From NCBI GenBank assembly GCA_016235585.1, contig JACRJY010000112.1:1-48931 (forward strand): DNA of 48,931 bases, in the 5' to 3' direction. Positions 1 through 7,954 of this stretch are shown one piece after another. The stretch comes from Verrucomicrobiota bacterium. Its GTDB lineage: Bacteria; Verrucomicrobiota; Verrucomicrobiia; Limisphaerales; JACRJY01. The first letter of the stretch is position 1. Every line of letters starts with the position of its first letter. Both the position numbers and the translations under genes were made by a program. The notes beneath the pieces were generated by a model. It was not told where the DNA came from and did not search any database. It saw only the letters and a program-made list of their open reading frames with translations.

Positions 1-47
1 GCGCCGCGATTCTTGGAATTCAACCTTCACTTCCCCAAAGAATTTTT

Positions 48-887
48 ATGGCTGAAATCAACGCCGCCGATGTCGGCAAACTCCGCGCCATGACCGGCGC
101 GGGCCTGATGGACTGCAAGAAGGCGCTCGTCGAAACCAACGGCGACCTCAACACCGCCGTGGATCTCCTGCGGAAAAAAGGCGTGGCCAGCGCCGCCCAC
201 AAGGCGAGCCGCGCCGCCAACGAGGGCATCATCGCCCAGCACATCGCCCCCGGCTCGAAGGTGGGCATCCTCGTCGAGATCAACTGCGAGACGGATTTCG
301 TCGCGAATAACGACAGCTTCCGCGCCTTCGCCGACGAGATGGCGAAGAAGCTCGCTGCCAATTCCGCCGTGGATTTGGAGCCGGACCGCGTCGCCGCCGT
401 CGCGAAGATCGGCGAGAACATCAAGATTTCCCGCCACTGCCGCTACGAGGTGAGCGGCAGCGGGCTGGCCGCAGCCTACATCCACACTGGTGCCAAAGTC
501 GGCGTGCTCGTCGAAGTGGGCGCCAACAGTGACGCCACGGTGGGCACCGAGGATTTCAAGCAGCTCGTGCGCGACATCACCCTGCAAATCGCCGCCGGCA
601 CCCCGCACGCCGTCTCGCGCGACCAGGTGGACGCCGCCGTCATCGCGAAGGAAAAGGAAATCGCCACCGAGCAGGTGAAAAACAAGCCGCCGCAGGCCAT
701 CGCCAAAATCGTCGAAGGCAAGCTGGAGAAATTCTTCCAGGGCCACTGCCTCGTGGACCAGGGCTTCGTGAAGAACCCCGACCACACTGTCGCGCAGCAC
801 ATCGCCGAGACCGGCAAGAAGCTCGACGACACCATCACCGTGCGCCGCTTCGTCCGCTTCCAAGTGGGCGAGAGCGCGGGCGCGTAG
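48..887 (+). CDS. tsf: Elongation factor Ts
   Basis: EF-Ts is the cytoplasmic guanine-nucleotide exchange factor that recharges EF-Tu during translation. The 279-residue length is normal for the family. The N-terminal UBA-like segment has the family signature (VGKLRAMTGAGLMDCKKAL, about residues 9-27), followed by the core motif ETDFVANNDSF near residue 81 that contacts EF-Tu. The ATG at 48 is preceded by AAAGAA, a weak ribosome site, and no better start exists. rpsB normally precedes tsf and would lie just outside the window to the left; only 47 bases of leader are visible. A strong intrinsic terminator follows the stop codon, so tsf ends its transcript. Nothing unusual was seen. Confidence 0.97.
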   Translation: MAEINAADVGKLRAMTGAGLMDCKKALVETNGDLNTAVDLLRKKGVASAAHKASRAANEGIIAQHIAPGSKVGILVEINCETDFVANNDSFRAFADEMAKKLAANSAVDLEPDRVAAVAKIGENIKISRHCRYEVSGSGLAAAYIHTGAKVGVLVEVGANSDATVGTEDFKQLVRDITLQIAAGTPHAVSRDQVDAAVIAKEKEIATEQVKNKPPQAIAKIVEGKLEKFFQGHCLVDQGFVKNPDHTVAQHIAETGKKLDDTITVRRFVRFQVGESAGA

Positions 888-908
888 TTCATCCTTCGCA
901 TTTCAAGT

Positions 909-943
909 CGCGGGCGCTCCTTCCGGGGTGCCCGCGATTTTTT
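909..943 (+). terminator. Intrinsic terminator after tsf
   Basis: The arms 909-920 and 925-936 pair over 12 positions (ten Watson-Crick, two G-U) around a TTCC tetraloop. One A and then a run of six T (938-943) follow. It lies 21 bases past the tsf stop. Confidence 0.9.
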
Positions 944-1015
944 GTGTCCTCCAAATCCACGCCGGGCCGGTGAATTGAACTTGGCGGCCCGGCCCGGCGT
1001 GACACAATCGCCGCC

Positions 1016-1618
1016 GTGGGCATCACTCTGCGGCAATTCGAGCAGCTTCAGGCGCGCGTGCGCGGACGCCGTGCCGCGCCGGTGCTCACCACGCCGCCCC
1101 GCGCGGCGGCCAGTTCTCACTGCGTGCTGCTCGGTGTTGACCCGTCGCTGCGCGGCACGGGCTACGGCGTGATTCGCCTCGGCAAGCCGCACCCCGCCGC
1201 GCTCGCGCAGGGCACGATTGCCTGCCCGAAAACCTGGGAACACTCGCGCTGCCTGCTGAAAATCGCGGAGACGTTGCGCGACGTGGCGAAGCAGCACCAG
1301 CCCACCGTCTGCGTCGTCGAGGGAATTTTCTTCGCGCAGAACCTGCAGACCGCCATCGTAATGGGGCAGGCACGCGGCGCGGCGCTCGTGGCGGCGGCGG
1401 AAGCGGGACTGGAGATTTACGAAATCGCCACGCGCAAGGTGAAGCAGGCCATCGTCGGCTACGGCGCGGCGCAGAAGTTCGCCGTCGCCAAGATGGTGCA
1501 GCGGATGCTGAACCTCGCCGAACTCCCCGCGCCCGATGCGGCGGACGCGCTGGCGCTGGCGCTGGCCTTCGCGCAGGAAAATGGCCGGTTTAGTTTGAGC
1601 GCACCGAAGAAGATTTAA
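1016..1618 (+). CDS. ruvC: Crossover junction endodeoxyribonuclease RuvC
   Basis: RuvC resolves Holliday junctions together with RuvAB. The four acidic catalytic residues of the RNase H-like fold are all present: D42 (GVDPS), E101 (VVEGIFF), and D173 and D176 (PDAADALALA). The open frame starts at GTG 1016 and gives 200 residues, with about 35 residues ahead of the first strand that most RuvC proteins lack. A later GTG at 1081 would remove 22 of them, so the true start is uncertain. It leads a run with a zinc-ribbon gene and ruvA, as expected for the ruv cluster; ruvB is not in the window. The function is secure, the start is not. Confidence 0.95.
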   Translation: MGITLRQFEQLQARVRGRRAAPVLTTPPRAAASSHCVLLGVDPSLRGTGYGVIRLGKPHPAALAQGTIACPKTWEHSRCLLKIAETLRDVAKQHQPTVCVVEGIFFAQNLQTAIVMGQARGAALVAAAEAGLEIYEIATRKVKQAIVGYGAAQKFAVAKMVQRMLNLAELPAPDAADALALALAFAQENGRFSLSAPKKI

Positions 1619-1620
1619 TC

Positions 1621-1833
1621 ATGGAATTCCGTTGCCCAAAATGCAGTTCGCCGATTTACAGCCGCAAAAGCAAACTCTGCGGTAGATGTGGCAACCCTTT
1701 GCCAGAGGAATTCCTTTTCAACGCCAAGCAAACAAAATTTGTGGAGGAACAATTCAAGGATTCAAATAAACGTCGGAGAGGTTTTAATCTGCCCAGTGGA
1801 TCAGACGGTTCAATAAGCGATTCTTCGGTTTAA
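1621..1833 (+). CDS. Small zinc-ribbon protein between ruvC and ruvA
   Basis: This 70-residue protein of unknown function has a single N-terminal zinc ribbon (C5-x2-C8 and C20-x2-C23) and a polar tail rich in Lys, Arg, Ser and Asp. The ATG lies two bases after the ruvC stop and the stop lies eight bases before ruvA, so it is very likely co-transcribed with both. Base composition is clearly lower in GC (about 43%) than its neighbours, and codon use includes AAA, ATA and TTT, which are rare around it. That fits a later insertion into the ruv cluster. Such ribbons bind nucleic acid or protein partners in many families; I see nothing that says which. Confidence 0.75.
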   Translation: MEFRCPKCSSPIYSRKSKLCGRCGNPLPEEFLFNAKQTKFVEEQFKDSNKRRRGFNLPSGSDGSISDSSV

Positions 1834-1841
1834 GAATTTCC

Positions 1842-2447
1842 ATGATCACTTTTCTCCACGGCATCCTGGTCGAGAGCCTGCCCACGCAGGTTACGGTGAA
1901 CGTCAACGGCGTCGGCTACGAGGTGCTGATACCACTCTCGTCGTTCGACAAGCTGCCCGCGCCCGGCAAGGAGGTGAAGCTGCTCACGCACCTCGCCATC
2001 CGCGAGGACGCCCACGTGCTCTACGGCTTCATGTCGGCGGCGGAACGCGACTTGTTCCGCCTGCTCATCCACACCGTCAGCGGTATTGGGCCAAAGATCG
2101 CTCTGAACATTTTGAGCGGCATCAACGTGACGGCGTTTCGCGGCGCGGTGGCGAGCGGCGACGTGAAGGCGCTCTCGCAAATCTCCGGCGTCGGCAAGAA
2201 AACCGCCGAGCGCATCGTCGTCGAGTTGAAGGACAAGATCGGCGCGGCGGGCGCGTGGGAGGCCAGCAGCGCGCAGCGGGCGCTTTCGGCGGAAGACCAG
2301 AAGCTCAACGACGCCGTGCTGGCATTGATGGCGCTCGGTTTCAAGCAGGCCGACGCGCACGACTCCGTCCGCGCCGCGCTTGCGATGCTCGGCGAGCGGG
2401 CGAGCGTGGAAGATTTGGTGCGGGCCTCGCTGAAAAAGGGGAATTGA
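1842..2447 (+). CDS. ruvA: Holliday junction branch migration protein RuvA
   Basis: RuvA binds four-way junctions as a tetramer and loads the RuvB motor. The 201-residue protein has the N-terminal OB-fold (MITFLHGILVE start, GVGYEVLIP), two helix-hairpin-helix motifs in the middle (VSGIGPKIALNIL and ISGVGKKTAERIV) and the C-terminal UBA-like domain III that contacts RuvB (residues about 155-200). Length and order match the family. The stop codon overlaps the start of the next gene (TGATG at 2445-2449), indicating translational coupling with the acyltransferase downstream. Confidence 0.97.
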   Translation: MITFLHGILVESLPTQVTVNVNGVGYEVLIPLSSFDKLPAPGKEVKLLTHLAIREDAHVLYGFMSAAERDLFRLLIHTVSGIGPKIALNILSGINVTAFRGAVASGDVKALSQISGVGKKTAERIVVELKDKIGAAGAWEASSAQRALSAEDQKLNDAVLALMALGFKQADAHDSVRAALAMLGERASVEDLVRASLKKGN

Positions 2448-3160
2448 TGGCAGACGCAACCCCGAACCCCGAACCCCGAACCCCGAACAAGACATCGGGC
2501 GTCGTCATCCCGCATTCGTTGAAGTGGCACGGACGGCTGGTGGCGGCGGCCATTTATGGCGTGGCGCGCGGCCTTTCCGCCACGCTGCGCTTCCACTGGC
2601 ACGACGAGTCGGGGCTGTTCAATGGGACATTGCCGCAGCCGGCCATCTTCGCCATCTGGCACAATCGCCTCGCACTCTCGATGCCCATCCATCTTTTTTT
2701 TGCGCGGTGCCATGGCCGGAAAAAACTGGCCGCGCTGGTGAGCGCGAGCCGGGACGGCGGGCTGCTGGCACGCGTCCTGGAGCATTTCGACACGCAGCCG
2801 GTGCGCGGCTCGTCCAGCCGGCGCGGGCCGCAAGCGCTGCGGGAGCTGACCACCTGGGCGGAACGCGGCTACGATCTCGCCATCACGCCCGACGGGCCGC
2901 GCGGGCCGCGCTACGTGGTGCAGGAGGGCGTCCTCTCGCTGGCGCAAATCACCGGCCTGCCCATCGTGCCGGTGTCGTATGAGCATGGCTGGAAATGGTC
3001 GCTAAAAAGCTGGGATCGTTTTCAGATCCCGCTGCCTTTCAGCCGTGTCAATGCCACCCTCGGCGCGCCGCTGCGCGTGCCGCGCGGGGCGACAGAGGAG
3101 GAACGGGAACAGCTTCGGCTAGAACTGGAGCGGCGGCTGAAAGAGATCACGCGCGATTGA
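2447..3160 (+). CDS. DUF374-family lysophospholipid/lipid A-type acyltransferase
   Basis: This 237-residue protein belongs to the LPLAT superfamily, DUF374 branch. Members are inner-membrane-associated acyltransferases thought to acylate lipid A or other glycerolipids. Visible motifs are WHNR near residue 65, SRDGG and RGSSSRRG, ITPDGPRGPR, and LPIVPVSYE. The ATG overlaps the ruvA stop. Directly after the start codon the coding sequence runs through four and a bit copies of the heptamer AACCCCG, giving a Pro/Asn-rich leader. Further in there is a run of eight T (2694-2701). Copy-number change in either tract would shift the frame, so switching is conceivable. The substrate is unknown. A TTG shortly after the repeat could serve as an alternative start. 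Confidence 0.82.
   Translation: MADATPNPEPRTPNKTSGVVIPHSLKWHGRLVAAAIYGVARGLSATLRFHWHDESGLFNGTLPQPAIFAIWHNRLALSMPIHLFFARCHGRKKLAALVSASRDGGLLARVLEHFDTQPVRGSSSRRGPQALRELTTWAERGYDLAITPDGPRGPRYVVQEGVLSLAQITGLPIVPVSYEHGWKWSLKSWDRFQIPLPFSRVNATLGAPLRVPRGATEEEREQLRLELERRLKEITRD
2458..2488 (+). repeat. Heptanucleotide tandem repeat AACCCCG x4.4
   Basis: Exact units lie at 2458, 2465, 2472 and 2479, then AAC. The array is inside the coding region, four codons after the ATG at 2447. Seven is not a multiple of three, so gain or loss of one unit changes the reading frame. Confidence 0.9.
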
Positions 3161-3168
3161 GCCGCCGC

Positions 3169-3219
3169 TGGAGTTCGCGCTTCAGCGTGCGCCCGGACAA
3201 GCTGAAGCTTGGACTCCAG
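3169..3219. repeat. Short palindromic intergenic repeat
   Basis: The ends CTGGAGT and ACTCCAG are inverted. Inside them GCTTCAGC (3179-3186) pairs with GCTGAAGC (3201-3208). It fills the gap between the acyltransferase and glnD, which converge here. It resembles the element at 36767-36845 in layout and wording. I infer a dispersed repeat that could also act as a convergent terminator; there is no clear T-run. Confidence 0.55.
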
Positions 3220-3223
3220 CGCC

Positions 3224-6019
3224 CTACCGCTGCGCCGCATCCAAATGAGCAATCGCCAGCCGGAGCTTTGCCTCGATGGAGTTCTGCCGCTCGGGCGCGA
3301 GGAGTTTCCCGCCGCCGCGCTCGGTGACGTAGAAGCCGTCCATGGCCGCGCCCTTTTCGGTGCTGATTTTCGCCACGGAAATGTCCAGCCCCAGATCGCT
3401 CAAGGCCTGCGAGACGACATACAGCAGCCCGACGCGATCCTCGGTTTCGAGGTCAATCACCGTGCTGGCGTCGGACGCGGCGTTGTCGAAGCGGATGAAA
3501 GTGGGCAGGCGCTCGCCCTCGTGGGACTGGTAGAGCGACGGGGGAAGTTTTCGCTTCGCCAGCAGCGCCGCAAAATCCACATGCCCGGTGAGCGCCTTGT
3601 GCAGCGTGGTTTCAAACTTCTCGCGCTCCTCGCGGTTCACCAGCAGGCCGGTGCGCGCGTCCACCACGTAGAAGGTGTCGAGAATAAAACCGTCGCCGCG
3701 CGTGAAAACCCGCGCGCTCAAGATGTTCAAGCCCGACACGGCGAAGGAGCCGGTGAGCTTGCTGAACAGCCCGGCGCGATCCCAGGTGCAGATTTTCACC
3801 GTGGTGTGGCCGCGATCCGGCTCGTTGTGCCACTGCACGACCGGCTCCAGCACGCGATCCTCCTCGCGGAACAGGTTGCCGATGAAGCGGTGCGACAGCG
3901 TGAGGTCGGTGAGCACTTCACGCGCGGTATGAATCAGAAAATAACGCGGCGACAGCTCGTGAAAGTGCGCGTCCAGCTCGTCCTCGCCGAACGTGCGCGG
4001 CATCAGGCGGCGCACTTCGTCGCGGAGCAGTTCGCGCTGCTTCGCCTCGGCGCGGATGAACTCCGTGCCGCCGGCGAGCACCTCCGCCGCGCGGTGGTGG
4101 AGGGTCCAAAGCAGGGTTTCCTTGAAGCCGTTCCACAGCTTTTCATTCGTGCCCATCGAGTCGGCAAACGTGTGAAGCGTGAGGAGGTTCAAGTTTTCCG
4201 TGTTTTGCACCAGCGCCGCGAAGCTGCGGATGACCCCGGGGTCGTCGAGGTCGCGCCGCTGGCAAATCTTCACCATCGCGAGGTGCTCCTCGATCACGAG
4301 GCGAAGAGTGTGCGTGACCGCGCCATCCAGGCCGAGGCGGCGGGCGACGCGCAGCGCGAGCCGGCTGCTGGCGTCCTCGTGATGGTCGCCGGGCTGCGCC
4401 TTGCCGGCGTCGTGCAGCAGCAGCGCGAGGTAGAGCACGGAGGGCTTCTCGATTTTCTGGAACGTCTCGGCATAGGCGCAATGCGGCGGCTTCTGCGCGT
4501 TCCATACCCGGTCCAGCTGCTCGATGCACATGAGCGTGTGCTCGTCGGCGGCGTATTGGTGGAAGAACTCGTGCTGCACGAGGCAGGTGAGCCTGCCGAA
4601 TTCAGGGATGTATTTTCCAAGAAAATCAACCTCGTGCATCGCGCGCAGCACGGGCGCGACGGCCCCGCGCTGGTTGAGGATTTCCAGAAAAGTCTCGTGG
4701 ACGTGCGCGTCGCGCAGAAACTCGCTGTCCACCAGCGGGAGCTGGCGGCGGACGAGCTGGGCGAGATCAGGATGCAGCCGCGCACCACGCTGCTGGGCGT
4801 GGAGGAACACGCGCATCAGCCGGCGCGGCTGGTCGCGGAAGACGCGCGGCGAGTCGGCGTGAATCTGGCCGTCCACAATGCGGAAGCCGTCCACGGTCAG
4901 CGGCGGCGGCGCGGAGCGCCCGACTTTGAAAATCTGGCGCAATGATTGCAGGCGTTTCGGCTCCGGCACGAGAGCCAGGCGCTGCTCGGTCATGCGGGTG
5001 ATGATGTCAATGTTCCGCGCGTGCCGGTAGAAGTCGCGCATGAACCGCTCCAGCCGCCGGCTGGGCGAACGATCCGTGTAGCCGAGGCCGTGCGCCACGG
5101 CGGGCTGCACGCTCTTGGTGAGCGCGTCCACCGGGCGGTTGGCGTGGTAGTGCAGCTCGTTGCGCGCGCGCAGGAGAAAGTCGTAGGCCTCGTCCAGTTG
5201 CTTCACGTCGCTCTCGCTGACCAGATCCCGCTGGCGCAGCTCGTCCAGCGAGCGCACGCGGTATTTGAAAAAAGTCATCCAGAGCAGGTTCTGAAAGTCG
5301 CGCAGGCCGCCGCAGCCGTTCTTGATGTTCGGCTCCTGCATGCAGGCGGAATTGCCGTGCTTGGCCCGGCGCGCGGACTGGTCGGCCAGCCGCGCGGCGA
5401 TGTATTCCTTCTCATGCCCGAGCACGCACTTCGCCAGCACGACACGCTGCATCTGCTCGAACAGCTTTTGATCCCCCGTGATGAGCCGCGCCTCGATGAG
5501 CGAAGTCTTCGACTGCATGTCGCTGTTGGCCACGCGCACACAGTCGTCAAGCGTGCGGACGGAATGGCCCACCTTCAGGCCGAGATCGATAAGCGTGTAG
5601 AGCAGCCCGCCGGGGTCGAGCAGACGCCGCAAAAAGGGATGCAGCTTGCCGCGCGCCGCGCTCACGGTGTCGCCGGCGTGCAGCAGCATGATGTCAATGT
5701 CGCTGTGCGGATTCAGCTCGCCGCGCCCATAGCCGCCGATGGCGATCAGGGCCACCTGCGGCGCGTTGACCAGCTCCGCAGCCGGAGTGCTGCTGCGAAC
5801 CGCGTCCATGATGTGGGTCAGCAGCGCGTCCAGCACGGCGGCGCGGGCGCGGCAGATTTCGCTGCCGCCCGTGCCGGCGCGGTGCAGCATCTTGAGCCGG
5901 GCGGTCTCGACCTTGAGGAAATTCTTGTAGCGGGCCAGCTCCTGCGCGGGCGGGCGGCCCGGCGGCAGCGTCAACCGCTGCCGCGCATCAGCCTGGATTT
6001 TTTCCAACAACGATGACAT
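3224..6019 (-). CDS. glnD: Bifunctional uridylyltransferase/uridylyl-removing enzyme GlnD
   Basis: GlnD senses glutamine and adds or removes UMP on PII proteins, setting nitrogen assimilation. The 931-residue length fits. The nucleotidyltransferase motif GGYGRGELNPHSDID is at residues 95-109, with D107 and D109 as metal ligands. A GlnE/GlnD helical linker follows, then an HD domain (LLHDAGKAQPGDHHEDAS) in the middle of the protein, and two C-terminal ACT domains starting near VKICTWDRAGLFS and VIDLETEDRVGLL. It is transcribed alone, convergent with the acyltransferase gene. An NtrC-type regulator occurs at 13517, but it is not linked in an operon. The PII target (glnB) is not in the window. 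Confidence 0.96.
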   Translation of the reverse strand: MSSLLEKIQADARQRLTLPPGRPPAQELARYKNFLKVETARLKMLHRAGTGGSEICRARAAVLDALLTHIMDAVRSSTPAAELVNAPQVALIAIGGYGRGELNPHSDIDIMLLHAGDTVSAARGKLHPFLRRLLDPGGLLYTLIDLGLKVGHSVRTLDDCVRVANSDMQSKTSLIEARLITGDQKLFEQMQRVVLAKCVLGHEKEYIAARLADQSARRAKHGNSACMQEPNIKNGCGGLRDFQNLLWMTFFKYRVRSLDELRQRDLVSESDVKQLDEAYDFLLRARNELHYHANRPVDALTKSVQPAVAHGLGYTDRSPSRRLERFMRDFYRHARNIDIITRMTEQRLALVPEPKRLQSLRQIFKVGRSAPPPLTVDGFRIVDGQIHADSPRVFRDQPRRLMRVFLHAQQRGARLHPDLAQLVRRQLPLVDSEFLRDAHVHETFLEILNQRGAVAPVLRAMHEVDFLGKYIPEFGRLTCLVQHEFFHQYAADEHTLMCIEQLDRVWNAQKPPHCAYAETFQKIEKPSVLYLALLLHDAGKAQPGDHHEDASSRLALRVARRLGLDGAVTHTLRLVIEEHLAMVKICQRRDLDDPGVIRSFAALVQNTENLNLLTLHTFADSMGTNEKLWNGFKETLLWTLHHRAAEVLAGGTEFIRAEAKQRELLRDEVRRLMPRTFGEDELDAHFHELSPRYFLIHTAREVLTDLTLSHRFIGNLFREEDRVLEPVVQWHNEPDRGHTTVKICTWDRAGLFSKLTGSFAVSGLNILSARVFTRGDGFILDTFYVVDARTGLLVNREEREKFETTLHKALTGHVDFAALLAKRKLPPSLYQSHEGERLPTFIRFDNAASDASTVIDLETEDRVGLLYVVSQALSDLGLDISVAKISTEKGAAMDGFYVTERGGGKLLAPERQNSIEAKLRLAIAHLDAAQR

Positions 6020-6098
6020 CCGCGCGGACGATAGGCAGTGGCGCAGGATGAGGCAAGGATTGCCCGGCGCAAGCGCCAGAAAGGGATTTCAGAACCTC

Positions 6099-6752
6099 CT
6101 ATTGGGGGGCGCCAAATTTTGGATGGCGAGGCCCGTAGAGAAGCCCCCGCTTTGGCGTGGTGAAAAGGTTCGCGTTCGCCATGATGGCCACTTTGTGGGC
6201 GCGGTCAGTCGAAGTATTGATCGCCTGGGTGATGGCGGCGGCAATCAGGTCGCCAATGATGCTGCCGGAGCCGCCGGAACTCTCGACCGCCACGCCCACT
6301 CCCTCCCAGAGAACCAGCCCGGTTTTGACATCCACGAGCCGGGCCTTGGCCTGGACAACGGTGGCGCTGTTGACCACCTGGTATTTGGTTCCGTATTGCT
6401 CGACGGTGACGTAGAGAACCGCGTCCGCACCGATGATTTCACGGACTTTTTCCAACGGTGCCTGGTGCATCTCCCCCGCCGTCGGCATGCCGTTTTCCTT
6501 GAGGAAATGATCAATCACGGCGACCGGGAAAACGTAGTAGCCCATCTCGGCGAGCGGCAGGGTGACGGTGGACAGATAGCCGTAGGTGGCCTCCACGGCG
6601 GTGCTCTGGTTCAGCGGGGGGAGCACGAGGACCGATTTCGGATGGTGCGCGCGGAAGTTCGTGTAATCGGGCGGCGGGGCCGTCTTGCAGCCGGCAACCA
6701 TCAACGCCAGGCCCGCACAGCATGACCCCAGGGTGAAAAATCGCGCATTCAT
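6099..6752 (-). CDS. DUF799 (GNA1162-family) lipoprotein
   Basis: This is a 217-residue secreted lipoprotein with a signal peptide ending in the lipobox VAGC (C22). The body has the pattern of the GNA1162/DUF799 family: an N-terminal KSVLVLPPLNQS strand, the GYYVFPVAV region, then IIGADAVLYVTVEQY and LVDVKTGLVLWEG. The fold is related to TolB/CsgG-type periplasmic domains. It is the last of three genes on this strand after a CsgG-like and a DUF4810 lipoprotein gene, and its start overlaps the DUF4810 stop by four bases. The three families are known to occur together in Neisseria and other Gram-negatives as an envelope lipoprotein complex of uncertain role. Confidence 0.85.
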   Translation of the reverse strand: MNARFFTLGSCCAGLALMVAGCKTAPPPDYTNFRAHHPKSVLVLPPLNQSTAVEATYGYLSTVTLPLAEMGYYVFPVAVIDHFLKENGMPTAGEMHQAPLEKVREIIGADAVLYVTVEQYGTKYQVVNSATVVQAKARLVDVKTGLVLWEGVGVAVESSGGSGSIIGDLIAAAITQAINTSTDRAHKVAIMANANLFTTPKRGLLYGPRHPKFGAPQ

Positions 6753-7099
6753 GGTTTTTGCAGGCTGGCCAGCATCCGATCCATGAGCACGGCGGATTCG
6801 GGAAAATTGGCCTTCTCGGTTTCAAACGCCCGCCGGGCCTCGTCCGCCTTGCCCAGCTGGAAATACAAATAGCCCAGATGCGCGTGGAAGCCGGGGTGAA
6901 CCGGTTTGTTTTTGGCGCGCGCCTTTTGGAAATCCTCCTCCATTTTGATCACCTGCATCTCGGCGGTGGCCTTGTCCGGCGCGGCATACATGGTGTAGAC
7001 CAGCCCCTCATACCGGCCCCACGAATAAATCGTGGGCGTCGCGCACCCGGTGAACAGCACCAGCGCCCCGAGGCACAACAGCCCGCCTAGTTTTTTCAT
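6749..7099 (-). CDS. DUF4810 lipoprotein
   Basis: This 116-residue lipoprotein has the lipobox FTGC after a short hydrophobic signal. It is followed by the DUF4810-type start (YSWGRYEGLVYTMY) and a TPR-like helical pair near the C-terminus (HLGYLYFQLGKADEARRAFETE). I chose the ATG at 7099 because AAGGA lies six bases upstream of it; an ATG at 7105 would sit directly on that site. The AAGGA is inside the last codons of the CsgG-like gene, whose TGA (7102-7104) falls between site and start. Translation is therefore coupled to the gene upstream. The function is probably structural, within the three-lipoprotein set. Confidence 0.82.
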   Translation of the reverse strand: MKKLGGLLCLGALVLFTGCATPTIYSWGRYEGLVYTMYAAPDKATAEMQVIKMEEDFQKARAKNKPVHPGFHAHLGYLYFQLGKADEARRAFETEKANFPESAVLMDRMLASLQKP

Positions 7100-7101
7100 T
7101 C

Positions 7102-7785
7102 TCATTCCTTCACAGGTTTCCAAGCCCCCTGCTCGACGCCTTCCACCAACCGGTTGATGGCTTCGCGAATCGCCAGATCGAGCACCTTGCCATTCAATGT
7201 GGAGTCATAGCTCGCCGTGCCGCCGAAGCCGATGAACTCGCGGTTGCTCAAGGCATACTCGCCCGCGCCCTGCACAGAGAAAACCACCTCCGAGGTGAGG
7301 ACGTTCACGATGTTCAGGTTGACCTTGGAGTAAGCCACCTGCTTCTTGCCGCTGCCCAGGATGCCGAACAACTCGCGATCACCGACTTCCTTGCGGCCAA
7401 ATTCGGCCACGTCACCCGTAACGGCGAAATCCGCCCCCTTCAACACCTGCGCCTGCCCCTTGAGCCTGGCCTCGCGGGCGATTTCATCGAGGTTGTCGCG
7501 ATCCACCACCTTGAACCGCCCGGTCTGCTGCAGATGCGTGATCAGGATGCCCTTGGCCTGCCCGCCGAGCCGATCCACGCCGTCGGAAAACAGCCCGCGC
7601 ATGTAGCTGGAGCGGTTGTCGAACTTGCCGACCACCAGCGTGCTCTTCGGCCCGTGGAAAACCGTGTTCGCCGAAGCGACCTGCGGCGTCGCCAGCGTCC
7701 GATGGGATTCCGTCGCGCAGCCTGCCAGCCCGCCGGCGGCAAGCGCCGTCAGCAACATTTGATGAACAATTCGCAATGGTTTCAT
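7102..7785 (-). CDS. CsgG-family lipoprotein
   Basis: This 227-residue lipoprotein has the lipobox LAGC and shows the CsgG/HfaB pattern: TLVVGKFDNRSSY, then GGQAKGILITHLQQTGRFKVVDRDNLDEIARE, GADFAVTGDVAEFG, and a strand-rich C-terminal half ending in an amphipathic helix (AIREAINRLVEGVEQG). CsgG proteins form outer-membrane export pores for curli, but most homologues outside curli loci have other roles, and no curli subunit genes are present. The ATG at 7785 is fixed by a strong GAGGAGG eight bases upstream. It is the first gene of the lipoprotein cassette and is divergent from the sigma-factor gene. Confidence 0.85.
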   Translation of the reverse strand: MKPLRIVHQMLLTALAAGGLAGCATESHRTLATPQVASANTVFHGPKSTLVVGKFDNRSSYMRGLFSDGVDRLGGQAKGILITHLQQTGRFKVVDRDNLDEIAREARLKGQAQVLKGADFAVTGDVAEFGRKEVGDRELFGILGSGKKQVAYSKVNLNIVNVLTSEVVFSVQGAGEYALSNREFIGFGGTASYDSTLNGKVLDLAIREAINRLVEGVEQGAWKPVKE

Positions 7786-7793
7786 GGTTGCAA

Positions 7794-7800
7794 CCTCCTC
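7794..7800 (-). promoter_or_regulatory. Ribosome binding site of the CsgG-like gene
   Basis: GAGGAGG on the minus strand, eight bases before the ATG at 7785. It decides this start against longer in-frame readings that reach 8139. A ten-base palindrome GGTTGCAACC (7786-7795) overlaps the spacer. Confidence 0.8.
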
Positions 7801-7954
7801 GTGCCGGATCACGATAATTTGAGTTTCAAAGTCATGATTTAAGAGCCACTTCGCAGGAAACCGTATCTTGCTTCGCAGGCGTTGTAAACTCCTTTGAGGA
7901 AACCGCCCCCACCGCAACCTTGTGGCCCGCGCGGTGTCTGTTACGCTGCGCCTG

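Noticed and set aside
3209..4945. Long open frame (578 codons) on the plus strand.
   Set aside because: It is antisense to glnD, which has complete domains. High GC keeps the opposite strand open; the product has no recognisable domain.
6099..7785. Curli secretion system.
   Set aside because: Only the CsgG-like family is present; no CsgA, CsgB, CsgE or CsgF-like genes are seen.
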